Source: Karalla daura
Lineage: Eukaryota > Chordata > Actinopteri > Chaetodontiformes > Leiognathidae
Length of the DNA: 64,000 nucleotides
Direction: 5' to 3'
Assembly: GCA_029224185.1 (NCBI GenBank)
Contig: CM055211.1
Coordinates: 1,242,058-1,306,057 of the forward strand
Each line of letters opens with the position of its first letter. The first letter of the stretch is position 1. This document shows positions 47,529-60,747 of this stretch, one piece after another. A program made the translations under genes and the position numbers. Under the pieces are notes generated by a model. That model had not been told where the DNA came from. It saw nothing but the letters and a program-made list of their open reading frames with translations, and searched no databases.

Positions 47529-47819
47529 TGGTAATGCTAAGAGGGCTAATTCGCCCTGTACAGGGCCCGCCTCTCTCTGCAGCACACGGTTCAGTAGAGT
47601 AGGCCTAGATAGGGAGGGACACCTCGGGGCGGGACTCGATAGGTAGCTACGAAACCACCAGCACCCTCGAGGGGATTTTATGAAAAAATGGCTTCATTGA
47701 CATTTCCTTTGAAAACATAACTCCCCCTTTTCACTGGTTTTTTCACTCTGAGCCCTCCGCTCTCATCTCCGTCTCGTCCCCCGGACGTGTCTCATCTGTG
47801 TCTTATTCTCCCCGGATGT

Positions 47820-48045
47820 GTCCTCAGGGGGACTCGAACCCCCGGTGCTGACGTGGAAGCCCACATCTCTATCCACTACACCATCCAGCTTCAAACAGCT
47901 CCTTCACATAGCACCAGAGCATTGGGATCTTCTGGTGGAAGGACGAAAACTCACCAAAGAACAGTTGAGGTGGCAGGACTCGAACCCTGGTCCACCAGGA
48001 GCCAAGCCTTCTCTTATCCTGATGAGCTATTTCACCACATCCACA
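47820..48045 (-). repeat. two minus-strand tRNA-like modules, unit 1
   Basis: Module e has the best T-arm of the region: stem GGGGG/CCCCC around loop TTCGAGT (B box GGTTCGAGTCC, 47830-47840 minus) and A-box TGGTGTAGTGG (47873-47883 minus). Module f has B box GGTTCGAGTC (47978-47987 minus) and A-box TAGCTCATCAGG (48018-48029 minus). Equivalents: 54543-54768 and 61254-61479. Confidence 0.5.
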
Positions 48046-48400
48046 GCAGTTTAAACAATATATATATATATATCATCTAACATCTCAAAATTCAACTGGA
48101 GCCCTGGATGGAGGGACATCCCTGACAAGTGCTGAACACCTTGGATGGTCCAGCCCTCTGGTGCTCATGTGTGGATGTACAACCCTGACTATCTACAACA
48201 CCTCATGTCACCTCATCCTCTGAGACACAACTCGTGATCTTTGTCTTTACTGATGACAGATGAGACACTCATCATGGTTACAGATAAAATTCTTTTAATG
48301 AGACAAAACACTTGAACATACTTTAGGGCTTGCTTCACATTTGCACATTAAGAATGAATGCATCGTGCCACGTTTGGAGCTGAAAGCTCACATATCTCAC

Positions 48401-48566
48401 CTTGTTTTCAGATCTCTAGCGACTTCGGAATGATTCTACAACAGATTTTTGGAATAAGACTGCAAATTTTGCATTCACAATAAACACGTTGCAATAATCA
48501 AATGAACCACTGAGCCCGTTAAAGGTGCTCCTCATAGTGTTGTCTATGTTTCTACAAGCATCAGTT
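48401..48566 (-). other. exon-like segment, minus strand, unit 1
   Basis: Reverse complement of the 34285-34450 type: acceptor CCTCTGCAG, donor ACAAG|GTGAGA. Frame MRSTFNGLSG is open but short. Same at 55131-55296 and 61835-62000. Interpreted as an exon of an outward-reading, probably non-coding transcript from P1. Confidence 0.4.
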
Positions 48567-49814
48567 CTGCAGAGGACAACAATGTAGAGAAAAACATTTT
48601 CAAAGATGAAATTAGAGAAGAAGAAAATAAACATCAATGACACGGGTCCTTTAAATATCATAAAAGAAGTTTATTTTCTACCAAATAAATTTCATACGGA
48701 AAGGCACTCTTTGGAATTTACACTGGACTGTGCTGTGGTCCCTCCACCTCCAGTAAAGTGTTATTTATTTTGTTGTGGAAAAATTCTTCTGTCAATGCGT
48801 CTGGGAAAATCAAAAAGCAAGACTGGAACAGGGACCAAGTGTTTGTTCTCTGCAGAGAAGGAAGACGGCACACTCTGACCACTGCCAGTGGATCAGAGGA
48901 CTGCTTCCCTGAAGGACAGGTCACAATGCATTTAATCCTGACTTCCAGGAACACACCCCTCAGTGTGAACACTATTTGGTCACAATAAAGAAATGTCAGG
49001 AGCCGAGCAAGTCTTTACAACTGGTGTCCTGTGAGCGGGTCACTTTGATTAAGACAAAGGACAGATAAAGGAGGTGTGAAGGATCCTAGGAAGGACCTCC
49101 ACACAGTTCCCATACTTTGATCACTGAAGCTGATACATTTTTATATAGGAAGAGGCTATAACACAAAGATCAGTTAAAAGTAAACACATCTAATGAAAAT
49201 TTCCACCACCATTTAAAGTCAAAAGGTTTTTTAATCATCATTTAAACTTTTGCAGTCTGACCAAAGTTAAGACTCCATTTGATGTGGTTGGACACGACCA
49301 GGAGCACAAACTCAGGGAGGGGGACCCAAATGAATGACTCTTCACTGGTGAGCAGTGAAATGAAACGATTTGATCAGGAACCAACGGCACTCATAAGGAG
49401 GCAGACAGAAGCACAACACAAACCTCTACGAAGCTGACAAACAAGCAAAAGGCTGACGAGGAGAAAGACAAAAGATAAAGACAAATTGTGGACAGCTGAT
49501 GGCTGAAGCTTGATCGCAGGCAGACAAAACCTACAGCCAAAACATCTTTCTGCTCTGAGCTACCGGGTCTCTGTGTTAGCTGCTCCTGGCGTTAGCTGCT
49601 ACATACCAGCTGGTTCTCGTAGCTGAAGCTGCTCCGCTCCAGGTCTGGGTGACTGACATCGGCTGCTCCTGCCTCTCTCGTCTCTCCAGCGGCTGCAGCT
49701 CCTCCACTCGGACAGGAAACTAAACACCAGACAAAGCAGCTCACCGAGCTGAAAGCTTGGACCAGAGCGGCAGAAGGTTGCTAACCTCTGTCGACCTGCT
49801 CCTCTGCTCCTCCA

Positions 49815-49870
49815 CAGGCGCTCTCGGTCATGTGACCAAATACGTGACGTCACAAAACAGCGACTTTAGC
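49815..49870. promoter_or_regulatory. promoter-like core P1, unit 1 (divergent)
   Basis: GGTCATGTGACC followed by TGACGTCA (49845-49852). Sequences on the two sides are inverted paralogues (both contain CTCAGAGCAGAAAGATRTTT and a GATCAAGCTTCAGCCATCA-like word running outward), so the core sits at the centre of a diverged head-to-head repeat. Confidence 0.5.
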
Positions 49871-50079
49871 AGCGCGACGAGAGAGGCAGAAGCTCCTGGT
49901 GTCAGGAGCAGCTGACACATCTACCGAGGAGCTCAGAGCAGAAAGATATTTTAGCTGTAGGTTTTGAGCATCCTTCCTCTCTGCCTGCGGTCAAGCTTCA
50001 GCCATCAGGTGTCCGGTATTTGTGTTTATCTTTTGTCTTTCTCCTCGTGAACCTAACAAACACAAAACGGAGCATGTTT

Positions 50080-50340
50080 AACAGGCTCTGTGGTGAGTTT
50101 GATCGTTACAAAATAATTATTGTAAATGTAAAACCTACCCTCTTATTACAAAAATCGTTTGTAGAATCATACAAGAGTTCCTGGACATCTGGCAAGGTAA
50201 GATATGTAAGATAAGCTCCAAACAAGTCCTAAAGTGGGCTCAAGTGTTTTGTCTCATCAAAAGAATTTCATTTGTGACCATGATGAGTGTCTCATCTGTT
50301 TCAGGAAAGACGACAGTCATCAGCTGTGTCTCAGAGGATG
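50080..50340 (+). other. exon-intron-exon signature, plus strand, unit 1
   Basis: A segment ending GGCAAG (50196) is followed by GTAAGATATG, a 108-bp intron-like stretch, and the acceptor CTCATCTGTTTCAG (ends 50304). The segment opens with MFNRLCGEFD, similar in sequence to the minus exon MRSTFNGLSGSFD. Equivalent sites: donor 56943 and 63647; a fused version lacking the first part occurs at 53279 and 59953. Confidence 0.4.
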
Positions 50341-52564
50341 AGGTGGCATGAGGTGTTGTAGACAGTCAGGGTTGTACATCCACACCTGAGCACCAGAGGG
50401 CTGGACCATCCAAGGTGTTCATCACTTGTCAGGGATGTCACTCCATCCAGGGCTTCCAGGGCTCTATGGTTGAATTTTGAGACGTTAGATGATTAACCCT
50501 AACTGCTGTGGATGTGGTGAAATAGCTCAGCAGGATAAGAGAAGGCTTGGCTCCAGATTGGCTATTGGAATTAGGTAAATGACATGGGGATGCTTGCCTG
50601 CCCAGTGCCACTCCTCCCTCTACCCCCTCCTTTCCTCCTCCCTCTACTGCCTCCCCCTCCTGCTCCTCCTGCTCCTTGTCCTCTCCCCTCTACCCCCTGC
50701 TCCTCCTGCTCCTTGTCCTCTCCCCTCTACCCCCTCTTTTCCCTCTACGCCCTGCTCCTCATCCTCTCTCCCCACTCCCCCCTCCTCCCTGCTCCTGATG
50801 GGATTTGAACACCAGTCAACCTGAGCTCAAGCCTTGTCTTAACCTGCTGAGCTATTTCTTTGCATGTGTGACTGCTAAAAAAAAACGAAATCATCTAATA
50901 CTTCAAAATTGATCGACTTGAGTCCCAGCCTTCTCTCTTCTCCTGCTGAGCTTGTTTTTCACGTGAAATTGCTGTTCAGAACTAATATTAAACATCTGTC
51001 AATGATAAAAGTCAAATATTTGTTATAAAAATAAAATTTTTTTTAAACACCCTAGTGGGAGTTGAACCCACATTCTCTACTCAGTAGTCAGGGTCAGTAC
51101 CCACTACACCATCCAGCTTCAAGCACTCATGCTATCATTGCACCAGAGCATTGGGGTCATTGGGATCTTCTGGTTGAAAGAGGAAAATTTGCCAAATGAC
51201 AGAGAGAGGCAGGACTGGAACTCATGTCTTTCAGGGTCCCAGCCTTCTCCTTTCCCACTGAGCTATTTCTTCTGATGAGCTCCAGAGAGCAGAACCAGAT
51301 GATGATCAGAACTATGGATGGTTGGACATGCCTGACAAGTGCTGAACACCTTGGATGGTCCAGCCCTCTGGTGCTCATGTGTGGATGTACTACCCTGACT
51401 GTCTGCAACACCTCATGATGTCACCTCATGTCTATGGAGACCCCCCCCCCCCCCCCCCGACTGGGTGGGGGGTGCACTTCAAAGAGGATGTCAGAGCGGC
51501 TCTACATGCACTTTTTCCACTGTCATTAGATGTCTTCTCCACGACAGTTTATTTTTTTCAGGGGGGGGGGGGGGGCATTGTGTATGTGGGTGGGGATGTG
51601 GTTTGGAGGGGTGGGTGGGTCGGGGTGTGTTGTGAGGGCGGGTTCTGTAGAGGCTGCTAGTGGCCGCGACCCCCCCCCCCCACCCTCCAACCCTCTGGTG
51701 CTCATGTGTGGATGTACAACCCTGACTGTCTACAACACCCCACGTCACCTCATCCTCTGAGACACAACTCATGATTTTTGTCTCTACTGATGACAGATGA
51801 GACACTCATCATGGTTACAGATGAAATTCTTTTGATGAGACAAAACACGTGAGCATACTTTAGGGCTTGCTCCACATTTGAATCTTTGCACATTCAGAAT
51901 GAATGCATCATGGCATGGTTGGAGCTGAAAGCCCACGTATCTTACCTTGGTTAGGTTTCTGGCAGCAATGTAGAGTAATAAGTGTCCAAACATTGAATAA
52001 AGCTGAAATTCAATAGGTGCATATGTGTATTGGAGCCATAAGAAAAGAAACATCAATGACACATAGATACTTTAAACATGAAATGACGTTTATTTTTGAA
52101 GAAATTGAATACAAACATAGAACATTTCATACAGAAAGAGGCAGCAAAAAGCACAACATGAAGTGTTGAAATAACCAAAAGGCTCACGAGGAGAAAGACA
52201 AAAGATAAACACAAATAGTGGACAACTGATGGCTGAAGCTTGATCGCAGGCAGACAAAACCTACAGCCAGAATATTTTTCTGCTCTGAGCTGCTGGGTCT
52301 CTGTGTTGGCTGCTCCTGACGTTAGCTGCTCCTGACGTTAGCTGCTACATACCAGCTGGTTCTCGTAGCTGAAGCTGCTCCGCTCCAGGTCTGGGTGACT
52401 GACATCGGCTGCTCCTGCCTCTCTCGTCTCTCCAGCGGCTGCAGCTCCTCCACTCGGACAGGAAACTAAACACCAGACAAAGCAGCTCACCGAGCTGAAC
52501 GCTTGGACCAGAGCGGCAGCAAGGTGCTAACCTCTGTCGACCTGCTCCGCTGCGAAATCACAGG

Positions 52565-52665
52565 CTCTCTCGGTCATGTGACCAAAACACATGACGTCAT
52601 CAACCAGCGACTTCAGCAGCGCGTCCTCTGGTGACTCTGCCACCGGTCATGAGGCGGAGAGCGCA
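52565..52665. promoter_or_regulatory. promoter-like core P2, unit 2
   Basis: GGTCATGTGACC then TGACGTCA (52592-52599) and ATGAGGCGGAGAGC at 52649. Here the frame after the ATG stays open for about 42 codons. To the left the minus-strand arm begins (CAGCTG|GTATGT donor-like site near 52350 on the minus strand). Confidence 0.45.
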
Positions 52666-53554
52666 TCTCTTGTGGACGGTGGAGAAATATCGTGAAGGAA
52701 GTTCTGAGACTCACGTTGAAGCCTCTTCCTCCTCCTCTTGCTTCCCCCTCAGTCCCGGGGGGCGTCGCGGCCGCTAGCAGCCTGTATAGACCATCCCTCG
52801 CAACCCACCGCTACCCATCGGCTTCACCTGTCTTCCACCCTGCAGCCTCATGCTTTGCCGATCGGCTGCTACCCCAAACACACACACACACACGCACACA
52901 CACACGTAACTACCCACCCCCCACCCCCAACATGACACTGTCGTGGAGAAGACATCTATGGGACAGTGGACAAAGTGTGTGTAGAGCCGCTCTGACATTT
53001 ACTCTGAAGCGCCCCCCCCCCCTCAGTGCAGGGGGCAGGTGTGTGTGTGGGGGGGGGGTCGGGGGGCCTCTATATCCCTCCACCCGTCTCTGGGTCGTGG
53101 ACATGAGGAGACATGAGGTGTTGTAGACAGTCAGGGTTGTACATCCACACATGAGCACCAGAGGGCTGGACCATCCAAGGTGTTCAGCACTTCTCGGGCA
53201 TGTCCAACCATCCAACCTACCCTCTTGTTACAAAATCGTTTGTAGAATCATAGAAGACTCCCTGGACACCTGGCAAGGTAAGATATGTAAGATAAGCTCC
53301 AGTGTTTTGTCTCATCAAAAGAATTTCATCTGTGACCATGATGAGTGTCTCATCTGTTTCAGGAAAGACGACAGTCATCAGCTGTGTCTCAGAGGATGAG
53401 ATGACATGAGGTGTTGTAGACAGTCAGGGTTGTACATCCACACATGAGCACCAGAGGGCTGGACCATCCAAGGTGTTCAGCACTTCTCAGGCATGTCCAA
53501 CCATCCATAGTTCTGATCATCATCAGTCTGCTGGTTCTGCTCTCTGGAGCTCGT

Positions 53555-54052
53555 CAGATGAAATAGCTCAGTGGGAAAGGAGAAGGCTGGGACCCTGAGA
53601 GACCAGAGTTCCAGTCCTGCCTCTCTCTGTCATTTGGCAAACTTTCCTCTTGCCACCAGAAGATCCCAATGGCCCCAATGCTCTGGTGCTGTGATAACAT
53701 GAATGCTTGAAGCTGGATGGTGTAGTGGGTACTGACCCTGACTACTGTGTGGAGGCTGTGGGTTCAACTCTCACTAGGGTGTTCAAAAAATATTTTATTT
53801 TAAGAACAAATATTTATTCGACTTTTATCATTGTTAGATGCTTAATATGAGTTCTGAACAGCTTTTTCACGTGAAAAACAAGCTGAGCAGGAGAAGAGAG
53901 AGGGCTGGGACTCTAGTTGATCAATTTTGAAATATTATATGACATTTTTTTTTTTTTTTTTTTAGCAGTCACACTTGAAGCTGGTTGGTGTAGTGGGTAC
54001 TGATGCGGGTTTCCGTCTCGCAGGCCGGGTGTCAGGCGGTTCGCCTCCCGGT
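53555..54052 (+). repeat. three plus-strand tRNA-like modules, unit 2
   Basis: Copies of modules a, b and d with the same A- and B-box words as unit 1; a poly-T run (about 53946-53963) separates b and d. Confidence 0.5.
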
Positions 54053-54542
54053 AGGGACATCCAGTAGTAGTAGAGAACCGTGGTGCTGCAGCGGTGGCCA
54101 GGCCACCGTGACACTGGGCATGTAACCATCCCAATGTCATTTACCTAAAGCTAATAGCATAGCATAGCATAGCATAAGCTAATAGCATAGCATAAGCTAA
54201 TAGCATAGCATAAGCTAATAGCATAGCATAAGCTAATAGCATAGCATAGCATATGGTAATGCTAAGAGGCTAATTCGCCCTGTACAGGGCCGCCTCTCTC
54301 TGCAGCACACGGTTCAGTAGAGTAGGCCTAGATAGGGAGGGACACCTCGGGGCGGGACTCGATAGGTAGCTACGAAACCACCAGCACCCTCGAGGGGATT
54401 TTATGAAAAAATGGCTTCATTGACATTTCCTTTGAAAACATAATTCCCTCTTTTCACTGTTTTTTTCACTCTGAGCCCTCCTCACTCATCCCCGTCTTGT
54501 CCCCCGGACGTGTCTCATCTGTGTCTTATTCTCCCCGGATGT

Positions 54543-54768
54543 GTCCTCAGGGGGACTCGAACCCCCGGTGCTGACGTGGAAGCCCACATCTCTATCCACT
54601 ACACCATCCAGCTTCAAACAGCTCCTTCACATAGCACCAGAGCATTGGGATCTTCTGGTGGAAGGACGAAAACTCACCAAAGAACAGTTGAGGTGGCAGG
54701 ACTCGAACCCTGCTCCACCAGGAGCCAAGCCTTCCCTTATCCTGATGAGCTATTTCACCACATCCACA
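54543..54768 (-). repeat. two minus-strand tRNA-like modules, unit 2
   Basis: Modules e and f as in unit 1; module e keeps the GGGGG-TTCGAGT-CCCCC arm. Confidence 0.5.
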
Positions 54769-56569
54769 GCAGTTTAAACAATATATATATATCATCTAAC
54801 ATCTCAAAATTCAACTATAGAGCCCTGGAAGCCCTGGATGGAGGGACATCCCTGACGAGTGCTGAACACCTTGGATGGTCCAGCCCTCTGGTGCTCATGT
54901 GTGGATGTACAACCCTGACTATCTACAACACCTCATGTCACCTCATCCTCTGAGACACAACTCGTGATCTTTGTCTTTACTGATGACAGATGAGACACTC
55001 ATCATGGTTACAGATAAAATTCTTTTAATGAGACAAAACACTTGAACATACTTGAGGGCTTGCTTCACATTTGCACATTAAGAATGAATGCATCGTGCCA
55101 CGTTTGGAGCTGAAAGCTCACATATCTCACCTTGTTTTCAGATCTCTAGCGACTTCGGAATGATTCTACAACAGATTTTTGGAATAAGACTGCAAATTTT
55201 GCATTCACAATAAACACGTTGCAATAATCAAATGAACCACTGAGCCCGTTAAAGGTGCTCCTCATAGTGTTGTCTATGTTTCTACAAGCATCAGTTCTGC
55301 AGAGGACAACAATGTAGAGAAAAACATTTTCAAAGATGAAATTAGAGAAGAAGAAAATAAACATCAATGACACGGGTCCTTTAAATATCATAAAAGAGGT
55401 TTATTTTCTACAAAATAAATTTCATATGGAAAGGCATTCTTTGGAATTTACACTGGACTGTGCTGTGGTCCCTCCACCTCCAGTAAAGTGTTATTTATTT
55501 AGTTGTGGAAAAATTCTTCTGTCTATGCGTCTGGGAAAATCAAAAAGCAAGACTGGAACAGGGACCAAGTGTTTGTTCTCGGCAGAGAAGGAAGACGGCA
55601 CACTCTGACCACTGCCAGTGGATCAGAGGACTGCTTCCCTGAAGGACAGGCCACAATGCATTTAATCCTGACCTCCAGGAACACACCCCTCAGTGTGAAA
55701 ACCATTTGGTCACAATAAAGAAATGTCAGGAGCCGAGAAAGTCTTTACAACTGGTGTCCTGTGAGCGGGTCACTTTGATTAAGACAAAGGACAGATAAAG
55801 GAGGTGTGAAGGATCCTAGGAAGGACCTCCACACAGTTCCCATACTTTGATCACTGAAGATTTGATCATTTTTATATAGGAAGAGGCTATAACACAAAGA
55901 TCAGTTAAAAGTAAACACATCTAATGAAAATTTCCACCACCATTTAAAGTCAAAACGGTTTTTTAATCATCATTTAAACTTTTGCAGTCTGACCAAAGTT
56001 AAGGCTCCATTTGATGTGGTCGGATACGACCAGGAGTACAAACTCAGGGAGGGGGACCCAAATGAATGACTCTTCACTGGTGAGCAGTGAAATGAAACGA
56101 TTTGATCAGGAACCAACGGCACTCATAAGGAGGCAGACAGAAGCACAACACAAACCTCTACGAAGCTGACAAACAAGCAAAAGGCTGACGAGGAGAAAGA
56201 CAAAAGATAAAGACAAATAGTGGACAGCTGATGGCTGAAGCTCGATCGCAGGCAGACAAAACCTACAGCCAAAATATCTTTCTGCTCTGAGCTACCGGGT
56301 CTCTGTGTTAGCTGCTCCTGACGTTAGCTGCTCCTGACGTTAGCTGCTACATACCAGCTGGTTCTCGTAGCTGAAGCTGCTCCGCTCCAGGTCTGGGTGA
56401 CTGACATCGGCTGCTCCTGCCTCTCTCGTCTCTCCAGCGGCTGCAGCTCCTCCACTCGGACAGGAAACTAAACAGCAGACAAAGCAGCTCACCGAGCTGA
56501 AAGCTTGGACCAGAGCGGCAGCAAGGTGCTCACCTCTGTCGAGCTGCTCCCCTGCTCCTCCACAGGCGC

Positions 56570-56620
56570 TCTCGGTCATGTGGCCAAATACGTGACGTCA
56601 CAAAAAAGCGACTTTAGCAG
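56570..56620. promoter_or_regulatory. promoter-like core P1, unit 2
   Basis: GGTCATGTGGCC (one change in the E-box) then TGACGTCA (56593-56600). Same inverted flanks as at 49845. Confidence 0.45.
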
Positions 56621-59247
56621 CGCGACGAGAGAGGCAGAGGCTGCTGGTGTCAGGAGCAGCTGACACATCTACCAAGTAGCTCAGAGCAGAAAGATATTTT
56701 AGCTGTAGGTTTTGAGCATCCTTCCTCTCTGCCTGCGGTCAAGCTTCAGCCATCAGGTGTCCGGTATTTGTGTTTATCTTTTGTCTTTCTCCTCGTGAAC
56801 CTAACAAACACAAAGCGGAGCATGTTTAACAGGCTCTGTGGTGAGTTATATATATAAAATAATTATTGTAAATGTAAAACCTACCCTCTTATTACAAAAA
56901 TCGTTTGTAGAATCATACAAGAGTTCCTGGACATCTGGCAAGGTAAGATATGTAAGATAAGCTCCAAACAAGTCCTAAAGTGGGCTCAAGTGTTTTGTCT
57001 CATCAAAAGAATTTCATTTGTGACCATGATGAGTGTCTCATCTGTTTCAGGAAAGACGACAGTCATCAGCTGTGTCTCAGAGGATGAGGTGACATGAGGT
57101 GTTGTAGACAGTCAGGGTTGTACATCCACACCTGAGCACCAGAGGGCTGGGCCATCCAAGGTGTTCAGCACTTGTCAGGGATGTCCCTCCATCCAGGGCT
57201 TCCAGGGCTCTATGGTTGAATTTTGAGATGTTAGATGATTAACCCTAACTGCTGTGGATGTGGTGAAATAGCTCAGCAGGATAAGAGAAGGCTTGGCTCC
57301 AGATTGGCTATTGGAATTAGGTAAAGGACATCGGGATGCTTGCCTGCCAGTGCCACTCCTCCCTTTACCCACTCCTGTCCTCCTCCCTCTACTGCCTCCC
57401 CCTCCTGCTCCTCCTGCTCCTTGTCCTCTCCCCTCTACCCCCTCTTTTCCCTCTACTCCTCATCCTCTCTCCCCACTACCCCCTCCTGATGGGATTTGAA
57501 CACCAGTCAACCTGAGCTCAAGCCTTTTCTTAACCTGCTGAGCTATTTCTTTGCATGTGTGACTGCTAAAAAAAAAAAATCATCTAATACTTCAAAATTG
57601 ATCAACTAGAGTCCCAGCCCTCTCTCTTCTCCTGCTGAGCTAGTTTTTCATGTGAAATTGCTGTTCAGAACTAATATTAAGCATCTGTCAATGATAAAAG
57701 TCAAATAAATATTTGTTATAAAAATAAAATATTTTTTAAACACCCTAGTGAGAGTTGAACCCACATTCTCCACACAGTAGTCAGGGTCAGTACCCACTAC
57801 ACCACCCAGCTTCAAGCACTCATGCTATCATTGCACCAGAGCATTGGGGTCATTGGGATTTTCTGGTTGAAAGAGGAAAATTTGCCAAATGACAGCGAGA
57901 GGCAGGACTGGAACTCATGTCTCCCGGGGTCCCAGCCTTCTCCTTTCCCACTGAGCTATTTCATCTGATGAGCTCCACAGAGCAGAACCAGCAGACCGAT
58001 GATGATCAGAACTACGGATGGTTGGACATGCCTGACAAGTGCTGAACACCTTGGATGGTCCAGCCCTCTGGTGCTCATGTGTGGATGTACTGCCCTGACT
58101 GTCTGCAACACCTCATGTCACCTCATGTCTATGGAGACCCCCCCCCCCAACTGGGTGGGGGGGGCACTTCAAAGAGGATGTCAGAGCGGCTCTACATGCA
58201 CTTTTTCCACTGTCATTAGATGTCTTCTCCACGACAGTTTATTTTTTCCGGGGGGGGGGGGGGGGCGCGCTGTGTATGTGGGGGGTAATGTGGTTTGGAG
58301 GGGTGGGTAGGGGTGTATTGTGAGGGCGGGTTCTGTAGAGGCTGCTTGTGGCCGCGACCCCCCCCCCCCCCCCCCCGCGACCCCCCCCCAACCCTCTGGT
58401 GCTCATGTGTGGATGTACAACCCTGACTGTCTACAACACCCCACGTCACCTCATCCTCTGAGACACAACTCATGATTTTTGTCTCTACTGATGACAGATG
58501 AGACACTCATCATGGTTACAGATGAAATTCTTTTGATGAGACAAAACACGTGAGCATACTTTAGGGCTTGCTCCACATTTGCATCTTTGCACATTCAGAA
58601 TGAATGCATCATGCCATGTTTGGAGCTGGCAGCAAGGTTTCTGGCAGCAAGGTAGAGAAATAAGTGTCCAAACATTGAATAAAGCTGAAATTCAATAGGT
58701 GCATGTGTGTATTGGAGCCATAAGAAAAGAAACATCAATGACACATAGATACTTTAAACATGAAATGACGTTTATTTTTGAAGAAATTGAATACAAACAT
58801 AGAACATTTCATACAGAAAGAGGCAGCAAAAAGCACAACATGAAGTGTTGAAATAACCAAAAGGCTCACGAGGAGAAAGACAAAAGATAAACACAAATAG
58901 TGGACAACTGATGGCTGAAGCTTGATCGCAGGCAGACAAAACCTACAGCCAGAATATTTTTCTGCTCTGAGTTGCTGGGTCTCTGTGTTGGCTGCTCCTG
59001 ACGTTAGCTGCTCCTGACGTTAGCTGCTACATACCAGCTGGTTCTCGTAGCTGAAGCTGCTCCGCTCCAGGTCTGGGTGACTGACATCGGCTGCTCCTGC
59101 CTCTCTCGTCTCTCCAGCGGCTGCAGCTCCTCCACTCGGACAGGAAACTAAACACCAGACAAAGCAGCTCACCGAGCTGAACGCTTGGACCAGAGCGGCA
59201 GCAAGGTGCTAACCTCTGTCGACCTGCTCCGCTGCGAAATCACAGGC

Positions 59248-59350
59248 TCTCTCGGTCATGTGACCAAAACACATGACGTCATCAACCAGCGACTTCAGCA
59301 GCGCGTCCTCTGGTGACTCTCTGCCACCGGTCATGAGGCGGAGAGCGCAT
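59248..59350. promoter_or_regulatory. promoter-like core P2, unit 3
   Basis: GGTCATGTGACC then TGACGTCA (59274-59281), 59 bp before ATGAGGCGGAGAGC (59333). Confidence 0.45.
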
Positions 59351-60251
59351 CTCTTCTGGACGGTGGAGAAAGATCGTTAAGGAAGTTCTGAGACCCACGT
59401 TGAAGCCTCTTCCTCCTCCTCTTGCTTCCCCCTCAGTCCCGGGGGGGCGTCACGGCCGCTAGCAGCCTGTATAGACCATCCCTCGCATCCCACCGCTACC
59501 CATCGGCTTCACCTGTCTTCCACCCTGCAGCCTCATGCTTTGCCGATCGGCTGCTACCCCAAACACACACACACACACACACACATGTAACTACCCACCC
59601 CCAACATGACACTGTCGTGGAGAAGACATCTATGGGACAGTGGATAAAGTGTGTGTAGAGCCGCTCTGACATTTACTCTGAAGCCCCCCCCCCCTCAGTG
59701 CAGGGGGCATGTGTGTGTGTGTGTGTGTGGGGTCGGGGGGCCTCTATATCCCTCCATCCGCCTCTGGGTCGTGGACATGAGGAGACATGAGGTGTTGTAG
59801 ACAGTCAGGGTTGTACATCCACACATGAGCACCAGAGGGCTGGACCATCCAAGGTGTTCAGCACTTCTCGGGCATGTCCAACCATCCAACCTACCCTCTT
59901 GTTACAAAATCGTTTGTAGAATCATAGAAGACTCCCTGGACACCTGGCAAGGTAAGATATGTAAGATAAGCTCCAAACAAGTCCTAAAGTGGGCTCAAGT
60001 GTTTTGTCTCATCAAAAGAATTTCATTTGTGACCATGATGAGTGTCTCATCTGTTTCAGGAAAGACGACAGTCATCAGCTGTGTCTCAGAGGATGAGATG
60101 ACATGAGGTGTTGTAGACAGTCAGGGTTGTACATCCACACATGAGCACCAGAGGGCTGGACCATCCAAGGTGTTCAGCACTTCTCAGGCATGTCCAACCA
60201 TCCATAGTTCTGATCATCATCAGTCTGCTGGTTCTGCTCTCTGGAGCTCGT

Positions 60252-60747
60252 CAGATGAAATAGCTCAGTGGGAAAGGAGAAGGCTGGGACCCTGAGAGAC
60301 CAGAGTTCCAGTCCTGCCTCTCTCTGTCATTTGGCAAACTTTCCTCTTTCCACCAGAAGATCCCAATGGCCCCAATGCTCTGGTGCTGTGATAACATGAA
60401 TGCTTGAAGCTGGATGGTGTAGTGGGTACTGACCCTGACTACTGTGTGGAGGCTGTGGGTTCAACTCTCACTAGGGTGTTCAAAAAATATTTTATTTTAA
60501 GAACAAATATTTATTCGACTTTTATCATTGTTAGATGCTTAATATGAGTTCTGAACAGCTTTTTCACGTGAAAAACAAGCTCAGCAGGAGAAGAGAGAGG
60601 GCTGGGACTCTAGTTGATCAATTTTGAAATATTATATGACTTTTTTTTTTTTTTTAGCAGCCACACTTGAAGCTGGTTGGTGTAGTGGGTACTGATGCGG
60701 GTTTCCGTCTCGCAGGCCGGGTGTCAGGCGGTTCGCCTCCCGGTAGG
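60252..60747 (+). repeat. three plus-strand tRNA-like modules, unit 3
   Basis: Modules a, b and d, same words and spacing as in units 1 and 2. Confidence 0.5.

Larger units (their letters stand above)
45960..52569. repeat. macrosatellite unit 1 (about 6.6 kb)
   Basis: First complete copy of a tandem unit. Order: promoter-like core P2 (CRE 45988), CA/C-rich stretch (46255-46580), CTCF-like block (46717), tRNA-like modules a, b, d (46825-47322), TAATAGCATAGCATA tandem (47404-47528), minus-strand tRNA-like e and f (47820-48045), CTCF-like (48150, minus), minus exon-like segment (48401-48566), core P1 (CRE 49845), plus exon-like segment ending 50196, CTCF-like (50390), C/T-rich stretch (50600-50800), minus tRNA-like modules (51048-51270), CTCF-like (51360 and 51688, minus), and the minus arm leading to the next P2. 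Landmarks recur about 6.7 kb later. Confidence 0.88.
52570..59252. repeat. macrosatellite unit 2 (about 6.7 kb)
   Basis: Second complete copy with the same order: P2 CRE 52592, CTCF-like 53154 and 53448 (two copies here), tRNA-like a/b/d 53555-54052, TAATAGCATAGCATA tandem 54144-54253, minus e/f 54543-54768, minus exon-like segment 55131-55296, P1 CRE 56593, plus exon-like end 56942, CTCF-like 57135, minus CTCF-like 58060 and 58389. In this copy the small frame beginning MFNRLCG is broken by a short TA insertion near 56846. Confidence 0.88.

Noticed and set aside
47787..48080. Repeated ORF starting MSHLCLILPGC, present in each macrosatellite unit
   Set aside because: Runs through two minus-strand tRNA-like modules; its conservation follows from the DNA repeat.
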